Shown here: in pieces, positions 8,339-21,104 of the stretch
Layout: every line of letters begins with the position of its first letter
Position numbering within the stretch: position 1 is the stretch's first letter
Source: Bin87 sp964347975
Lineage (GTDB): Bacteria; Chloroflexota; Dehalococcoidia; Lucifugimonadales; UBA3495
Direction: 5' to 3'
Assembly (NCBI GenBank): GCA_964347975.1
Contig: CAYGAY010000017.1
Location: forward strand, 8,768 to 72,767
Length of the DNA: 64,000 nucleotides
Made by a program: the position numbers and the translations under genes
The notes under the pieces: model-generated
What the model saw: the letters and a program-made list of their open reading frames with translations, nothing else
Databases searched by the model: none
What the model was told of the DNA's origin: nothing

Positions 8339-9217
8339 TTACAGGTTCCGCTGTTTCGGGTCCAGCTTGTCCCGCAGCCAGTCGCCGAGCAGGTTCATGG
8401 ACAGCACGGTGAGCAGGATGGCCAGGCCGGGGAAGAAGGACAGCCACCAGGCGTCGGTCACGAAGGATCGTCCGTCGGCCACCATCACGCCCCAGGCCGG
8501 CGTGGGACGGGAAATGCCCGCTCCCAGGAAGCTCAGGGTCGCCTCCAGCACGATGACGAAACCCACCTGCAACGTGGCGAGGACCACTACGGTGTTGAAG
8601 ATGTTGGGGAAGATGTAGCGGAGCATGATCCGGAAGTTGGAGGCTCCGGCCACCCGGGCCCGGGAGATGTAGTCCTGCGCCCGGATGGTCAGCGCTTCGC
8701 CGCGGACCAAGCGAGCATAGCGAGACCATTGGCTCAACACCAGCACGGCAATCAGTATCTCAATGCTGGGCCCCGCCATGGCGGCCACCACAATTGCCAC
8801 CACGATGATGGGCAGGGACAGCGAGATGTCCACCAGGCGCATCATCAGGTTGTCGGCCCACCCGCCGTAAAAGGCGGACACAATACCGAAGGAAGTGCCA
8901 ACCAACCCCGATATCAGTATGGCCACGCCGGCCACCAGCAGCGACACGCGGGCGCCGTGCATGACCCGGCTGAGCACATCCCGGCCGATGTCGTCCGTAC
9001 CGAACCAGTGCTGCGCCGACGGTTCCGCGAAGCGATTCGTCATGTCGCCTTTCAGCGGGTCGTAGGGAGCAAGCCAATTGGCCGCCAGGGCCGGAATGAC
9101 CAGGACTATCACCAGGACAGCCACCGGGATAATCGGATAGCGGAACAGTTCCCGCGCGTAATGGCCGATGCGGGCCGGCGGACGTGGGCTGCTGAGTTCT
9201 GGTAGTGCTACGGCCAT
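8339..9217 (-). CDS. DppC-type ABC transporter permease
   Basis: 292-residue inner-membrane permease. N-terminal helix near 33-55, the periplasmic HWFGTDDIGRDVLSRVMHGARVS stretch split here as GTDDIGRDVLSRV, then the EAA loop RGEALTIRAQDYISRARVAG, and the tail LLGDWLRDKLDPKQRN. It is the last gene of the operon binding protein - DppB - DppC on the minus strand, 31 bases after DppB. No ATPase genes follow. Start is ATG at 9217. Confidence 0.94.
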   Translation of the reverse strand: MAVALPELSSPRPPARIGHYARELFRYPIIPVAVLVIVLVIPALAANWLAPYDPLKGDMTNRFAEPSAQHWFGTDDIGRDVLSRVMHGARVSLLVAGVAILISGLVGTSFGIVSAFYGGWADNLMMRLVDISLSLPIIVVAIVVAAMAGPSIEILIAVLVLSQWSRYARLVRGEALTIRAQDYISRARVAGASNFRIMLRYIFPNIFNTVVVLATLQVGFVIVLEATLSFLGAGISRPTPAWGVMVADGRSFVTDAWWLSFFPGLAILLTVLSMNLLGDWLRDKLDPKQRNL

Positions 9218-9248
9218 GGCGGTTGTCCTCGCTTAAGCCTTCTTGGCG

Positions 9249-10169
9249 TCAGGTGTACCGTATGCGCGGGTCGAGGTAGGCATAGGATATATCCACCAGC
9301 AGATTGGCGATGATATAGATGCTGGTGAAGGTCAGCATGATGCCCTGGAGCAACGCGTAGTCGCTGGAGCGGGCCGCGTTGAACAGGAGGAACCCCAGAC
9401 CCGGCCACTGGAAGACGGTTTCGATGGAGACGGAGCCGACCATGAGGGACCCCAGCGTGATGGCGAAGTAGGTCAGCGGCGCAATAGCGGCGTTCCGCAA
9501 GCAGTGTTTCCAGATTATCTTGCGCTCGGGCAGGCCCTTGATGCGGGCCAGCTTGACGTACTCGCTGTCCAGCACGTCCAGCATGGAAGACCGGACCAGG
9601 CGGAGCATTGCGGCCACCTGGAACCACCCGATGGCGATGGCCGGCAGGATCAGGTTTCTGATGCCGCCCTTGCCGGAGGTGGGGAACCAGTCCAGTTGCA
9701 CGGCGAATATCCACATGAGGATGATTCCCAGCCAGAAGACGGGCAGGGATTGTCCGAGCAGGGCGACGACTTTGCCGGTCCAGTCGAATATGCTGTCGCG
9801 GTAGGTTGCCGTCAGGACTCCGATGGGCAGGCCAATAACCACGGCGACCAGTATGCCGGCTCCGGCCAACTGGATGGTGGCCACGAAGCGGTCCTTGATG
9901 AGGTGGGCCACCGAGAACTGTGGGTACTTGAAGGAGTTGCCAAAGTCACCCCTTACGGCGTTCCAAACGTAAGTAAAGTACTGTTCGTGCAAAGGCTTGT
10001 TGATTCCCCAGAATTCTTCCAGGTCGGCCCGGACGGTGGCGTCGGCGTCGTCCGGCAGGATGGCGTCCAGGGGGTTGCCGCCGGCGTGGCCCAGGGCGAA
10101 GGCCACCACGCTCACCACTACCAGGACCAGCAGGGCCTGGAGGACACGCATAATGATGTACCTTTGCAT
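9249..10169 (-). CDS. DppB-type ABC transporter permease
   Basis: 306-residue permease with the family N-terminus MQRYIIMRVLQALLVLVVVS, a periplasmic domain, and the EAA loop VKLARIKGLPERKIIWKHCLRN cited in part (ARIKGLPERKIIWKHCLR). It ends YLDPRIRYT. It pairs with the DppC that follows and receives substrate from the lipoprotein encoded upstream. The gap of 153 bases to the binding-protein stop has no gene. Substrate class (peptide, sugar oligomer or other) cannot be read from the permease. Confidence 0.94.
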   Translation of the reverse strand: MQRYIIMRVLQALLVLVVVSVVAFALGHAGGNPLDAILPDDADATVRADLEEFWGINKPLHEQYFTYVWNAVRGDFGNSFKYPQFSVAHLIKDRFVATIQLAGAGILVAVVIGLPIGVLTATYRDSIFDWTGKVVALLGQSLPVFWLGIILMWIFAVQLDWFPTSGKGGIRNLILPAIAIGWFQVAAMLRLVRSSMLDVLDSEYVKLARIKGLPERKIIWKHCLRNAAIAPLTYFAITLGSLMVGSVSIETVFQWPGLGFLLFNAARSSDYALLQGIMLTFTSIYIIANLLVDISYAYLDPRIRYT

Positions 10170-10322
10170 CCCTAACTCCTAGCCGGGGGCTAAACCGTTG
10201 CTATTGACGATTCAGGCACCGCGACTGTTGGTTGCCCAGCAGTCGCGGCGCTTACAAACCGCCTCACGATGTGACCGAGACGATGATCAGCAGGGGAAAG
10301 CCTCGATCAGCTCGTGCCGCCT

Positions 10323-12176
10323 CTATTGGGGGATTCCCCTTGGTGAATTATCCGGATCGCAGGGGGGAGTCTCGATCAACTCGTTGCTGCCCAGGTCGCC
10401 GCCCTCCCAGCCGGGGAATGGCCAGGAGCAGATGAACTTCGGGTCAACAATGGTCTCGATGGGCACCCAGAACAGCGGTATCCATTCATGTTCGTAGAAC
10501 TTGAGGTCGCCGATCTGGATCAGGACCTTTTCCCGTTCGACCGGGTCCACGGTCACCTGCAACTTGTGGTACAGGTCCCGCAGTTCCTGGGTTTCGTACA
10601 TGAAGACCACGCCGCCGTCATCCCGGTGGGTGTTGAACAGCATTATCTGGGCTTCCACTGCCTTGAAGGAGGGAGTGGTGGCGAGGGCCGTTTCGTGGTT
10701 GGCCTTGTTGCGGCGGCGGGCTACCACAGCCGCGCGGTCTTCGTCCCGCAGCTCCAGTTCTACACCGATCTCGGCCCAGGCCAGTTGCATGAACTGGGCG
10801 ATCTGGGGGAGTTCCGGCGCGCCGGGGAAGGGGTACATGGGAACGGTGATCTTGAACCCGTCGGGGTAGCCGGCCTGATCCAGAAGCTGCTTGGAGGCTT
10901 CCAGGTCGTAACCGTACTCCGCTTCCCAGTCCTCGTCCCACTTGGGGCTCCAGGCCGTCAGCGTGGGATGGAAGGCGTGGACTTTCGAGTCCCAAACGCG
11001 GCCCTTGTACAGCTCAGCCTTGAAGGTTTCGCGGTCCACGGCCTTGTTCAGAGCCTTGCGCACCATAATGCCCCTTTCACCGGGAGCGGTCACCGGGAAG
11101 TTGGGGTCATAGTTTTCGGGGTCGGAGTAGAACATGCCGCCGAAGCGGAAGGCGGTCTGCTGGGCGGGGCCTCGGCTGGGGATGATCAAGAAGCCTTCCT
11201 CGGTCAGGTTGTCGCCCAGGTCGCGGTTGACCTCGGTCATGTGGGTCTCACCGGCGCGGAACTGGGCCAGGCGGGTGGACTCTTCCAGAACCCAGGTGTT
11301 CCGCATCTCGGGATAGACCGGGTCATGGCGCCAGTGGCCATCCGGGAAAGCCAGGGAGTAGTCCACGTGGACTTCGGGAACGCGGCCTTCGTACTGGTAC
11401 GGGCCGGTGCCGGCCAGGTTTTCGTAGTAGGCGTTGGTGCAGCCTTCGCTGGCGACGTTTTCGGCATCGTCGAACCCACCGTTCTGGTCGCACTGGGCCT
11501 TGCTGTAGATCATGTTGCCCGCGGACTCGGCGGCGTAGAAGAGGTACTCCGCCGAAGGCTTCTTCATGTGGACATTGATGCTGTAGGGATCGATGATGTC
11601 CACATGGTCCACGTTGCAGATGCCGCCCTTGTAGCTGGCGCGGGTGCCTTTTTGGCAGGTCAGCTTGAAGCTGTGGGCCACGTCCTCGGCGGTGAACTCG
11701 CCGAAGCCACGGTGGAACTGGACGCCCTCCTGCAACTCAAAAGACCACACGTCTCCGGTGGCGTTCATCTCCCAGGACCTGGCCAGCATGGGGGCCCATT
11801 CGCTGGTGTAGGGGTCCAACTGCACCAGGTACTCCATGAAGGGGCTGTGCTGGTACACGAAGTCAACGCCACCGAGCCAGGGCACCACAGTGTCGTCAAT
11901 GGGAGTGATCAGCCCCAGGATGATCTTGTCGGTCAGCAGCTCCTGGTTGGCCATGGCGTCCGCGGCGGGAGCTTCCGTGGCCGCGGGCTGGGCCGCTGCG
12001 GCGGGCTGGGTTGCCTCCGGCGCGGCGGCGGCCGGCGAACCTGGCGTCGGTTGCGCCGGCTGGCCGGTATCGGCCGGGGTCTCAGCGGCGCCTCCGCAGG
12101 CTATGACCAGGGCCAACAGCAAAAGCGCCGGCACACCGATCAACGCCGGGGAAATCCTGATTCCGTAACGGTTCAT
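10323..12176 (-). CDS. ABC transporter substrate-binding lipoprotein, family 5 (SBP_bac_5)
   Basis: About 617 residues. The signal peptide ends in a lipobox, ALVIAC, so the mature protein should be anchored by a lipid on Cys 28 or nearby. A linker rich in Ala, Pro, Thr and Gln follows, then the family-5 binding fold with recognisable pieces (WSFELQEGVQFHRGFGEFTAEDV; about 110-135, KALNKAVDRETF and QLLDQAGYPDGFKITV). ATG at 12176 is chosen over an in-frame start at 12257 because a GGAGG site precedes it and the signal peptide begins there. First gene of a minus-strand operon with DppB and DppC. Several extra cysteines in the middle are uncommon for the family. Confidence 0.94.
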   Translation of the reverse strand: MNRYGIRISPALIGVPALLLLALVIACGGAAETPADTGQPAQPTPGSPAAAAPEATQPAAAAQPAATEAPAADAMANQELLTDKIILGLITPIDDTVVPWLGGVDFVYQHSPFMEYLVQLDPYTSEWAPMLARSWEMNATGDVWSFELQEGVQFHRGFGEFTAEDVAHSFKLTCQKGTRASYKGGICNVDHVDIIDPYSINVHMKKPSAEYLFYAAESAGNMIYSKAQCDQNGGFDDAENVASEGCTNAYYENLAGTGPYQYEGRVPEVHVDYSLAFPDGHWRHDPVYPEMRNTWVLEESTRLAQFRAGETHMTEVNRDLGDNLTEEGFLIIPSRGPAQQTAFRFGGMFYSDPENYDPNFPVTAPGERGIMVRKALNKAVDRETFKAELYKGRVWDSKVHAFHPTLTAWSPKWDEDWEAEYGYDLEASKQLLDQAGYPDGFKITVPMYPFPGAPELPQIAQFMQLAWAEIGVELELRDEDRAAVVARRRNKANHETALATTPSFKAVEAQIMLFNTHRDDGGVVFMYETQELRDLYHKLQVTVDPVEREKVLIQIGDLKFYEHEWIPLFWVPIETIVDPKFICSWPFPGWEGGDLGSNELIETPPCDPDNSPRGIPQ

Positions 12177-12377
12177 TACCAGACCTCCAGACTCTGTTTT
12201 GCCCATTTGTTCGGCATGTCGCGCACCGTTGGCGCAAACAGGCCGTGCGTCCGCCATTCTAGAGTTCCCGCGACTTTATCCCAGCGGCGCAACCGGTGTC
12301 AATAGCCCAACTAAAAGGGGGATGTGGGGTGAAAGCGACGCATATACCGGGTTCAGGCTACCGGAATCGTAAATATT

Positions 12378-16196
<3,819 letters not shown>

Positions 16197-16329
16197 CCGC
16201 TGCGCCCCAAACGGCGCGACTATCGTCGCATAGCGTGATTGGTCAAGGGATCCGGATTGGTCAGGGGGCCGGCCGCAAGAACGGTGGGATGTTATGCCCG
16301 GCTCCGGCGGCTGTCAACGCTACCACGGG

Positions 16330-16480
16330 CTCATGCGTACCCACTTTCCGCGAACTGTCATTGCGAGGGGCGAAGCCCGATCTTTCACCAATCGGGCAAT
16401 CTCGTCGACTGAGCGACGGATCCTTCGGCAACGAGATTGCCACGTCGCTTCGCTCCTCGCAATGACAGTTTCGTGGGTAC
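16330..16480. repeat. MITE-like palindromic repeat, copy 2
   Basis: Starts with CTCATGCGTACCCACTTT (16330-16347), has facing arms TGTCATTGCGAGG (from 16356) and CTCCTCGCAATGACA (to 16467), and ends with a degenerate inverse of the start, CGTGGGTAC (16472-16480). The centre repeats GCAATCTCGT / ACGAGATTGC. It fills the gap between the large fusion gene and the divergent MFS gene (16197-16554), where I see no gene. Confidence 0.75.
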
Positions 16481-16554
16481 TACGGGAGGTTCACGCGTTG
16501 ACTCGCATTAAACTCCGGTGCTACGGTGAGCCAGCCTGAGGGACCGGTATTGCG

Positions 16555-17793
16555 ATGCGGCGGATCGATTATCGCTGGATCATCTTGATCACGGGGTTCA
16601 TGATCCTCTTCTTCAACGGGGGGTCCCGCTCCGCGCTGGGGTTGATGCTGAAGCCGATGGGCGACGATCTGGACTGGAGCCGGTCCGCGCTGTCGTCGGG
16701 CGTTACGGCGTACATGCTGATCTCAGCCCTGGCGATGCCTTTTGTCGGGCGGCTGGCGGACCGCTACGACCTGCGTTGGATCATGGGAACCGGGGTGGCG
16801 GTGAGCGCGTTGGGGGTGGGCCTGATGAGCGTGGTGTCGGCGCCCTGGCAGCTGTACCTGGTGTACGGCGTGGTCTTTGCGCTGGGCAACGCGGGCATTT
16901 CCAACCCGGTGGTCAGCGTGATGATTGTCCGGTGGTTTCCCCAGCGCCGGGGCGTAGCCAACAGCGTGGCGGTGTCGGGCAACGCCATCGGCCAGCTGGT
17001 GATCGTAGGCTCGCTGGCCCAGTCGCTGGTGCGATACGGCTGGCGGGCGTCCTTTGCGGGGTTGGGGGTGGCAAACCTGGTGATCCTGGCGCCCATCGCG
17101 CTGGCCGCGGTGCGGGCCGCGCCGCCGCCAGCGCCTGACGCGCCCGGCCCAGCCCGGGACAATCCGGCGGCGGCGGATGCTGTGGCGACACCGGAGGGGG
17201 CGCTGCGGACTTCGGGACAGCTGTGGCTGTTGGGCGGGATCTACGCGATATGCGGGTTCCAGGACTTTTTCGTGGCAACCCACGTGGTGGCGTTCTCCCT
17301 GGACATAGGGATGGGCACGCTGTTGGCGGGCAACCTGCTGGCCTTGATGGGCGTGATGGGTCTGCTGGGAGTGCTGGCCTCCGGGTATCTGGCCGACCTG
17401 ATGGGGCCGGGCCGTCCCACGCTGCTGTGCTTCGTGATGCGGATAGGGATATTCTCGCTGATCATCCTGTCGCAGGCGATACCGGCGGTGATGATTTTTG
17501 CGCTGCTGTACGGTTTCACTTTCCTGATGACCGCGCCGCTGACGGTGATGTTTTCCGGCAACATCTTCGGGCAGCGACGATTGGGCCGGGTCAGCGGGAC
17601 CATATCGGGCATCCACCAGATCAGCGGCGGCCTGGGGGCGCTGGCGGGAGCGCTGGCCTTCGACATCTGGGGCAGCTATGATCGGGCGTTCCTGCTGATG
17701 CTGGCGCTGTCAATCGCGGCGACGGTGGGGACGCTGCTGGTCCGCGACCGGACGGCGCGGGCGCCAATGCCATGGTTCGCCGCCTGCGACTAG
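16555..17793 (+). CDS. Major facilitator superfamily transporter
   Basis: 412 residues with twelve hydrophobic helices and a central loop of about 30 residues rich in Ala, Pro and Asp (about 180-215). The helix 2-3 loop reads GRLADRYDLRWIM, an MFS signature. The arrangement resembles monocarboxylate-porter-like MFS proteins and is distantly similar to the MFS gene at 5151-6533. Start is ATG at 16555; a GAGGG lies about 14 bases before it, rather far. Single gene that converges on a small membrane protein gene. The substrate is not evident. Confidence 0.88.
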   Translation: MRRIDYRWIILITGFMILFFNGGSRSALGLMLKPMGDDLDWSRSALSSGVTAYMLISALAMPFVGRLADRYDLRWIMGTGVAVSALGVGLMSVVSAPWQLYLVYGVVFALGNAGISNPVVSVMIVRWFPQRRGVANSVAVSGNAIGQLVIVGSLAQSLVRYGWRASFAGLGVANLVILAPIALAAVRAAPPPAPDAPGPARDNPAAADAVATPEGALRTSGQLWLLGGIYAICGFQDFFVATHVVAFSLDIGMGTLLAGNLLALMGVMGLLGVLASGYLADLMGPGRPTLLCFVMRIGIFSLIILSQAIPAVMIFALLYGFTFLMTAPLTVMFSGNIFGQRRLGRVSGTISGIHQISGGLGALAGALAFDIWGSYDRAFLLMLALSIAATVGTLLVRDRTARAPMPWFAACD

Positions 17794-17873
17794 TTTGTTG
17801 TCATCGCGGGGAGTGCGGCGACGCGGCGCTCCGGAAGCCATCCGGGGGGCCTATGCGGAAATGCTTTCGACAG

Positions 17874-17912
17874 GCGTGGGCCGGGTTCACCGGCTGATGG
17901 GCCGGCCCACGC
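17874..17912. terminator. Strong hairpin between converging genes
   Basis: An 11-bp perfect GC-rich stem (17874-17884 with 17902-17912) and a 17-base loop, lying between the MFS stop at 17793 and the stop of the opposing gene at 17924. Its symmetry suits a two-way terminator, although no U-run follows on either strand. Confidence 0.5.
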
Positions 17913-17923
17913 GGGCCCCGCGC

Positions 17924-18166
17924 TCACTCGGTAGGAACCCGCGTCAGGTAGATCCGGCCGTACTGCACGAAGGCGACGATGGCCATGGCCGCCAGCGCCA
18001 GGCACAGGACGTCGACAACCGCCAGCGCTACCGTGACGCCGCCGCCGAGATCGGCCGGATCCTGGCCCAGCAGGCGGAACGCGGCAGCGATGAGGATGCG
18101 GACGGCCACCAGACCGGCGGTCGCCCCGGCAATCCACCAGCGGCGGAGGGCTAAAGCCCGCTTCAC
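17924..18166 (-). CDS. Small membrane protein, two helices, unknown function
   Basis: An 80-residue protein starting GTG at 18166, with hydrophobic segments near 11-32 and 42-66, a basic N-terminus and an RIYLTRVPTE tail. It begins 11 bases after the stop of the amidase gene on the same strand, so it is probably co-transcribed. The frame is open further upstream to 18283, but that part overlaps the amidase. I recognise no family. Confidence 0.6.
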   Translation of the reverse strand: MKRALALRRWWIAGATAGLVAVRILIAAAFRLLGQDPADLGGGVTVALAVVDVLCLALAAMAIVAFVQYGRIYLTRVPTE

Positions 18167-18176
18167 GGTAGCCGTC

Positions 18177-19583
18177 TTACAGCGGCGGGCGGGTTTTGTA
18201 CCAGCCGGCGTGCTGCTGGTAAGTGTAGGCGGCCTGGATGACCCCCGGTTCGTCGAAGGGCTTGCCGGCGATCTGCATACCAATGGGCAGGCCGCTCTCG
18301 GTGAAGCCGCAGGGCACCGAGATGGCCGGCAGGCCGGTGACGTTGAAGGGGGCGGTGAAGCTGCGGCCCCGCACCGTGCTGGCGGGATCGTAGCCCTCGA
18401 AGGCTGGCGCCGGCTGGGTCATGGTGGGCGTCACCAGGAAGTCCACCGTCTGCATCACCTCGGCGAACTCGCGGCGGGCCAGCGTCCGCACCCGCTGGGC
18501 TTGGAGGTAGTCGGCGGCCGACATCAGCGCGCCGATGCGGAAGCGGCCCCGGACGATCTCGCCGAAGTCCTGGGGGCGGGCCTTCAGGTTGGGCTCGTGG
18601 TAGGCGTATGCCTCACTGACCATGATGACCGAGTTGGCGGCGCGAACGTGGTCCAGACTGGGCAGGGAAACCTCCTCCACGATGGCGCCCAGGCTCTCCA
18701 GTTCGGCAATGGCCTGCTCCACCGTGGCGACGACCTCGGGGTTGACGCTGGGATCGGGGTCGAAGAAGTAATGCCGAGGCAGGCCCAGCTTGACGCCGCG
18801 GACGCCCTCCCGCAGAGACAAGGAGTAGTCGGGCACCGGCGCCCGGCTGGAGGTGGGGTCCTTGGGATCGTGGCCGGCGATGGCCTGGAGCATGTAGGCG
18901 GTGTCTTCCACCGTCCAGGTCATCGGCCCGGCGTGGTCCTGGGACCAGCTGAGGGTCACCACCCCGGCGCGGCTGACGCGACCGTAGGTGGGTTTCAGTC
19001 CCACGATGCCGCAGAGGGAGGCCGGGCCTCGGATGGAGCCGCCGGTGCAGGAACCCAGCGCGCCCAGGGCCTGGCCGGCCGCCACTGCGGAACCGGAGCC
19101 GCTGCTGGAGCCGCCGGTGATGTGGGCCAGGTTCCAGGGGTTGCAGGCCGGCTCGAAGGGAGTGGTCCAGTCGGGGCCGCCCAGGGCGAACTCGTGCATG
19201 GCCAGCTTGCCCAGGAGGATGCCGCCGGCGGCCTTGAGTCGGGCCGTGGTGGTGGCGTCCTGGGTCGGCACCCGGTCGATGTCAACGCGGGAGCCGGAGG
19301 TGGTGCGGACGCCGGCGGTGTCGTAGAGGTCTTTCAGGGCGAAGGGGACGCCGTGCATAGGGCCGCGGTAATCGCCACGGCGGATTTCCGCCTCGGCGAC
19401 GCGGGCCTGCTCCAGGGCATCGTCGGCCAGCAGCAGGATGAAGGAATGGAGGCGGTCGTCGGTGTCGGCGATGCGGTCCAGGCAGGCGCGGGTCAGTTCC
19501 ACGGGCGAGAGCTCGCCCTTCCGCATCAGCTCCCCGGCCTGGTGGATGGTCAGATAGTGCAATTGGGTGTCGGTTGTAGCCAT
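18177..19583 (-). CDS. Amidase, amidase-signature family
   Basis: 468 residues, usual length. The Ser-cisSer-Lys machinery is visible: Lys in GVPFALKDLYDTAG (about K84), the signature GGSSSGSGSA (about 158-167) with the bridging serine, and the nucleophile serine in TGGSIRGPASL (about S183). Members hydrolyse amides ranging from small molecules to the Gln/Asn on tRNA (GatA). The C-terminal part lacks features that would fix the substrate. ATG at 19583 is preferred because the open frame upstream to 19676 overlaps a toxin remnant. A GatC-like small protein gene lies 760 bases upstream on the same strand, beyond a toxin-antitoxin pair. Confidence 0.92.
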   Translation of the reverse strand: MATTDTQLHYLTIHQAGELMRKGELSPVELTRACLDRIADTDDRLHSFILLLADDALEQARVAEAEIRRGDYRGPMHGVPFALKDLYDTAGVRTTSGSRVDIDRVPTQDATTTARLKAAGGILLGKLAMHEFALGGPDWTTPFEPACNPWNLAHITGGSSSGSGSAVAAGQALGALGSCTGGSIRGPASLCGIVGLKPTYGRVSRAGVVTLSWSQDHAGPMTWTVEDTAYMLQAIAGHDPKDPTSSRAPVPDYSLSLREGVRGVKLGLPRHYFFDPDPSVNPEVVATVEQAIAELESLGAIVEEVSLPSLDHVRAANSVIMVSEAYAYHEPNLKARPQDFGEIVRGRFRIGALMSAADYLQAQRVRTLARREFAEVMQTVDFLVTPTMTQPAPAFEGYDPASTVRGRSFTAPFNVTGLPAISVPCGFTESGLPIGMQIAGKPFDEPGVIQAAYTYQQHAGWYKTRPPL

Positions 19584-19689
19584 GCGGGTGTCTGCTCCTT
19601 GGTCATACCACTGTCTCTGTTGTCGCAAGGGAACTGCCGCGCTGCCATTCGCAAAGCTAGCGGCCCAGGCGCGCAATTCCTAACTTGAT

Positions 19690-20058
19690 TCAGATTGTTG
19701 GCGGGTGTGATATTCGGATTCGCCCGCCGCGTATCGTTACTATGGCACGGTATTATGGCACGGTCTGCTAACGCTTGGCGGTGGCGATTGATTACTTCGG
19801 CTACCAGCGCAATACGTTGCTCCGACGGCACATCCGGCCGGCGGATTAAGCCGGCGTGTGGGACGTCATGCAGATAGATCAGCTCCCCAAAGTCGGTATC
19901 GAGCGTGATCAGGACCCGGTTTGCCGATTCTGCGAGTTCCAACAAGGCCCGGTCTCCGGGGTCATGGCCGAGTGTTCCGGCTTCAAGCACGTCATGTCCG
20001 TTATTGCGGAGCCATTCGCTAAATGGCGTCCGGCGCATCGGTCGATCAGGAACTTCAC
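19690..20058 (-). pseudogene. DUF5615-type (PIN-like) toxin gene broken by two frame changes
   Basis: Reading from GTG at 20058 the family N-terminus is clear (VKFLIDRCAGRHLA). Near 20017 one base is missing and the homology moves to another frame (EWLRNNGHDVLEAG, then RVLITLDTDFGELIYLHD). At the other end a 13-bp tandem duplication (19741-19753 and 19754-19766) shifts the frame again; beyond it the proper C-terminus RAIVTIRGGRIRISHPPTI is found in the first frame and ends with TGA at 19690-19692. Repairing both lesions gives a protein of about 120 residues, normal for DUF5615. The conserved PIN-like acidic residues (D in FLIDR, D in LDTDFGE) survive. The GTG start overlaps the antitoxin stop (GTGA). 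Confidence 0.85.
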
Positions 20059-20306
20059 GACCAGGCAACTGAAACCGCCGCCAACGTGTCTTTGGCAATA
20101 ACCGCGTGCGCGTAGGCGGCACAGGCGCGAATATCGTCCAATTCAAGGCCGGGGTAATCATCCACGATGGCCTCCGGCGCAACTCCCTGGGCCAACAGAC
20201 TCAGTACCAGTTCCACCGATACCCGCATATCGCGGATAATAGGCTTCCCGCCGAATACGTCCGGGCGGGCGGTGATGCGCTTCAGCAGTTCCTGGTTGGC
20301 AGGCAT
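20055..20306 (-). CDS. DUF433 antitoxin
   Basis: 83 residues with the DUF433 pattern ITARPDVFGGKPIIRDMRVSVE (quoted in part: GGKPIIRDMRVSVELVLSLL) and the helix-turn-helix-like DDYPGLELDDIRACAAYA. DUF433 proteins are usually found directly before DUF5615 PIN-like proteins as type II toxin-antitoxin pairs. Here the stop overlaps the toxin start in the arrangement GTGA, typical of coupled translation. A GGGGGGAAG site precedes the ATG at 20306. The toxin is a pseudogene, so this antitoxin appears to be an orphan. Confidence 0.85.
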   Translation of the reverse strand: MPANQELLKRITARPDVFGGKPIIRDMRVSVELVLSLLAQGVAPEAIVDDYPGLELDDIRACAAYAHAVIAKDTLAAVSVAWS

Positions 20307-20344
20307 GGCTTCCCCCCGGGTTTATTTAACAACGCGGCCGGGGA

Positions 20345-20560
20345 CTAACTTTCCGGCCAGTCGGGGTGGTATTCCACGATCATCTCGGTTGCGCCGAAGT
20401 TGATGTCGTGGAGCTGCCGGGCGTAGGCGGCGTAGAGGTCGTAGATGGGTTTGAGTTCTTCCACTTCCTGCCGGCTCATGCCGAGGCCGGCGCGGTCGGC
20501 CAACTGCTGGAGTTCGTCGATTGGCAAAGAGTACAGGGACATCTCGGCGGGGTCAGGCAT
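20345..20560 (-). CDS. Small GatC-like protein
   Basis: 71 residues from ATG at 20560, preceded by CGGAGGCG. The pattern ELQQLADRAGLGMSRQEVEE followed by 'YARQLHDINFG' and 'YHPDW' resembles GatC and the GatC-like small subunits that accompany some amidase-family enzymes. GatC wraps around its amidase partner. The amidase at 18177-19583 on the same strand is a natural candidate partner, but a toxin-antitoxin pair lies between them. The similarity is short, so the assignment is tentative. Confidence 0.5.
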   Translation of the reverse strand: MPDPAEMSLYSLPIDELQQLADRAGLGMSRQEVEELKPIYDLYAAYARQLHDINFGATEMIVEYHPDWPES

Positions 20561-20600
20561 ATTGGCGCCTCCGGGCTGCAATGGTGATTGAGATGGGCTG

Positions 20601-20606
20601 ATTATA
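20601..20606 (-). promoter_or_regulatory. -10-like TATAAT for the GatC-like gene
   Basis: The minus strand reads TATAAT here, about 41 bases upstream of the ATG at 20560. There is no obvious -35. Confidence 0.4.
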
Positions 20607-20690
20607 CAACCGCGCGGCAAGCTGTAGAAATCGAAAAACCGCCGGTCCGCAATCAGACGTGCCGAAGGTTCCAGTCTTGTAGAAGAGGCG

Positions 20691-21044
20691 TCAGCGGATC
20701 AATGGCTCCAGCAAGTCTATAAACCGCTCCACGTCGTTCAAGGCGTCAGTGACATCGTCCGGGGCGTCGAGGTCTTCGTAAAAATTGGAATGCAAGCAGT
20801 TGGGGGTCCTGAACAGCCGGCTCAGGGCAATATTCCTATTCTCGTCGTTGAGACGGCGGACAGCCTGCCAGATTTGGCGGTGGGTTTTATGCTCCCATCC
20901 GCGCTGTTCTGCGATGGCTTTCACCAGCTGCGCCGCCGCTTTCCAGCCTTTTTCGGACGCCTGGCGAGTGTTGCCACCTGCCAGTTCGTTCCGGGCCTGC
21001 TCCAGCAATTGCCGGCTGGCCAGTAGATAGCTTTGCGCTGCCAT
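20691..21044 (-). CDS. HEPN-like/PaREP1-type protein
   Basis: A 117-residue all-helical protein. LLEQARNELAGGNTRQASEK, then 'GWKAAAQLVKAIAEQRGWEH', then 'RLNDENRNIALSRLF' matches the PaREP1/HEPN-like layout, in which a four-helix bundle carries charged and aromatic residues. HEPN proteins include RNases in toxin-antitoxin systems, but the classic RxxxxH motif is not obvious. A paralogue with the same 'QASEKGW' core is at 56698-57057. No nucleotidyltransferase-type antitoxin gene (MNT) adjoins it. Start is ATG at 21044. Confidence 0.65.
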   Translation of the reverse strand: MAAQSYLLASRQLLEQARNELAGGNTRQASEKGWKAAAQLVKAIAEQRGWEHKTHRQIWQAVRRLNDENRNIALSRLFRTPNCLHSNFYEDLDAPDDVTDALNDVERFIDLLEPLIR

Positions 21045-21073
21045 TTTGACCTTCTTGAGACCGGAATAATCGA

Positions 21074-21079
21074 ATTATA
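21074..21079 (-). promoter_or_regulatory. -10-like TATAAT for the HEPN-like gene
   Basis: The minus strand reads TATAAT about 30 bases before the ATG at 21044, implying a leader of only about 20 bases. It lies in the 60-base gap after the Rieske gene stop. Confidence 0.45.
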
Positions 21080-21104
21080 AGCCATTCACCGGCCACCCAG
21101 CCGG

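Noticed and set aside
10488..12305. A 605-codon open frame on the plus strand
   Set aside because: It lies opposite the binding-protein gene; its sequence has the Val/Gly/His-rich look of an antisense shadow of a GC-rich gene, and no family or ribosome site supports it.
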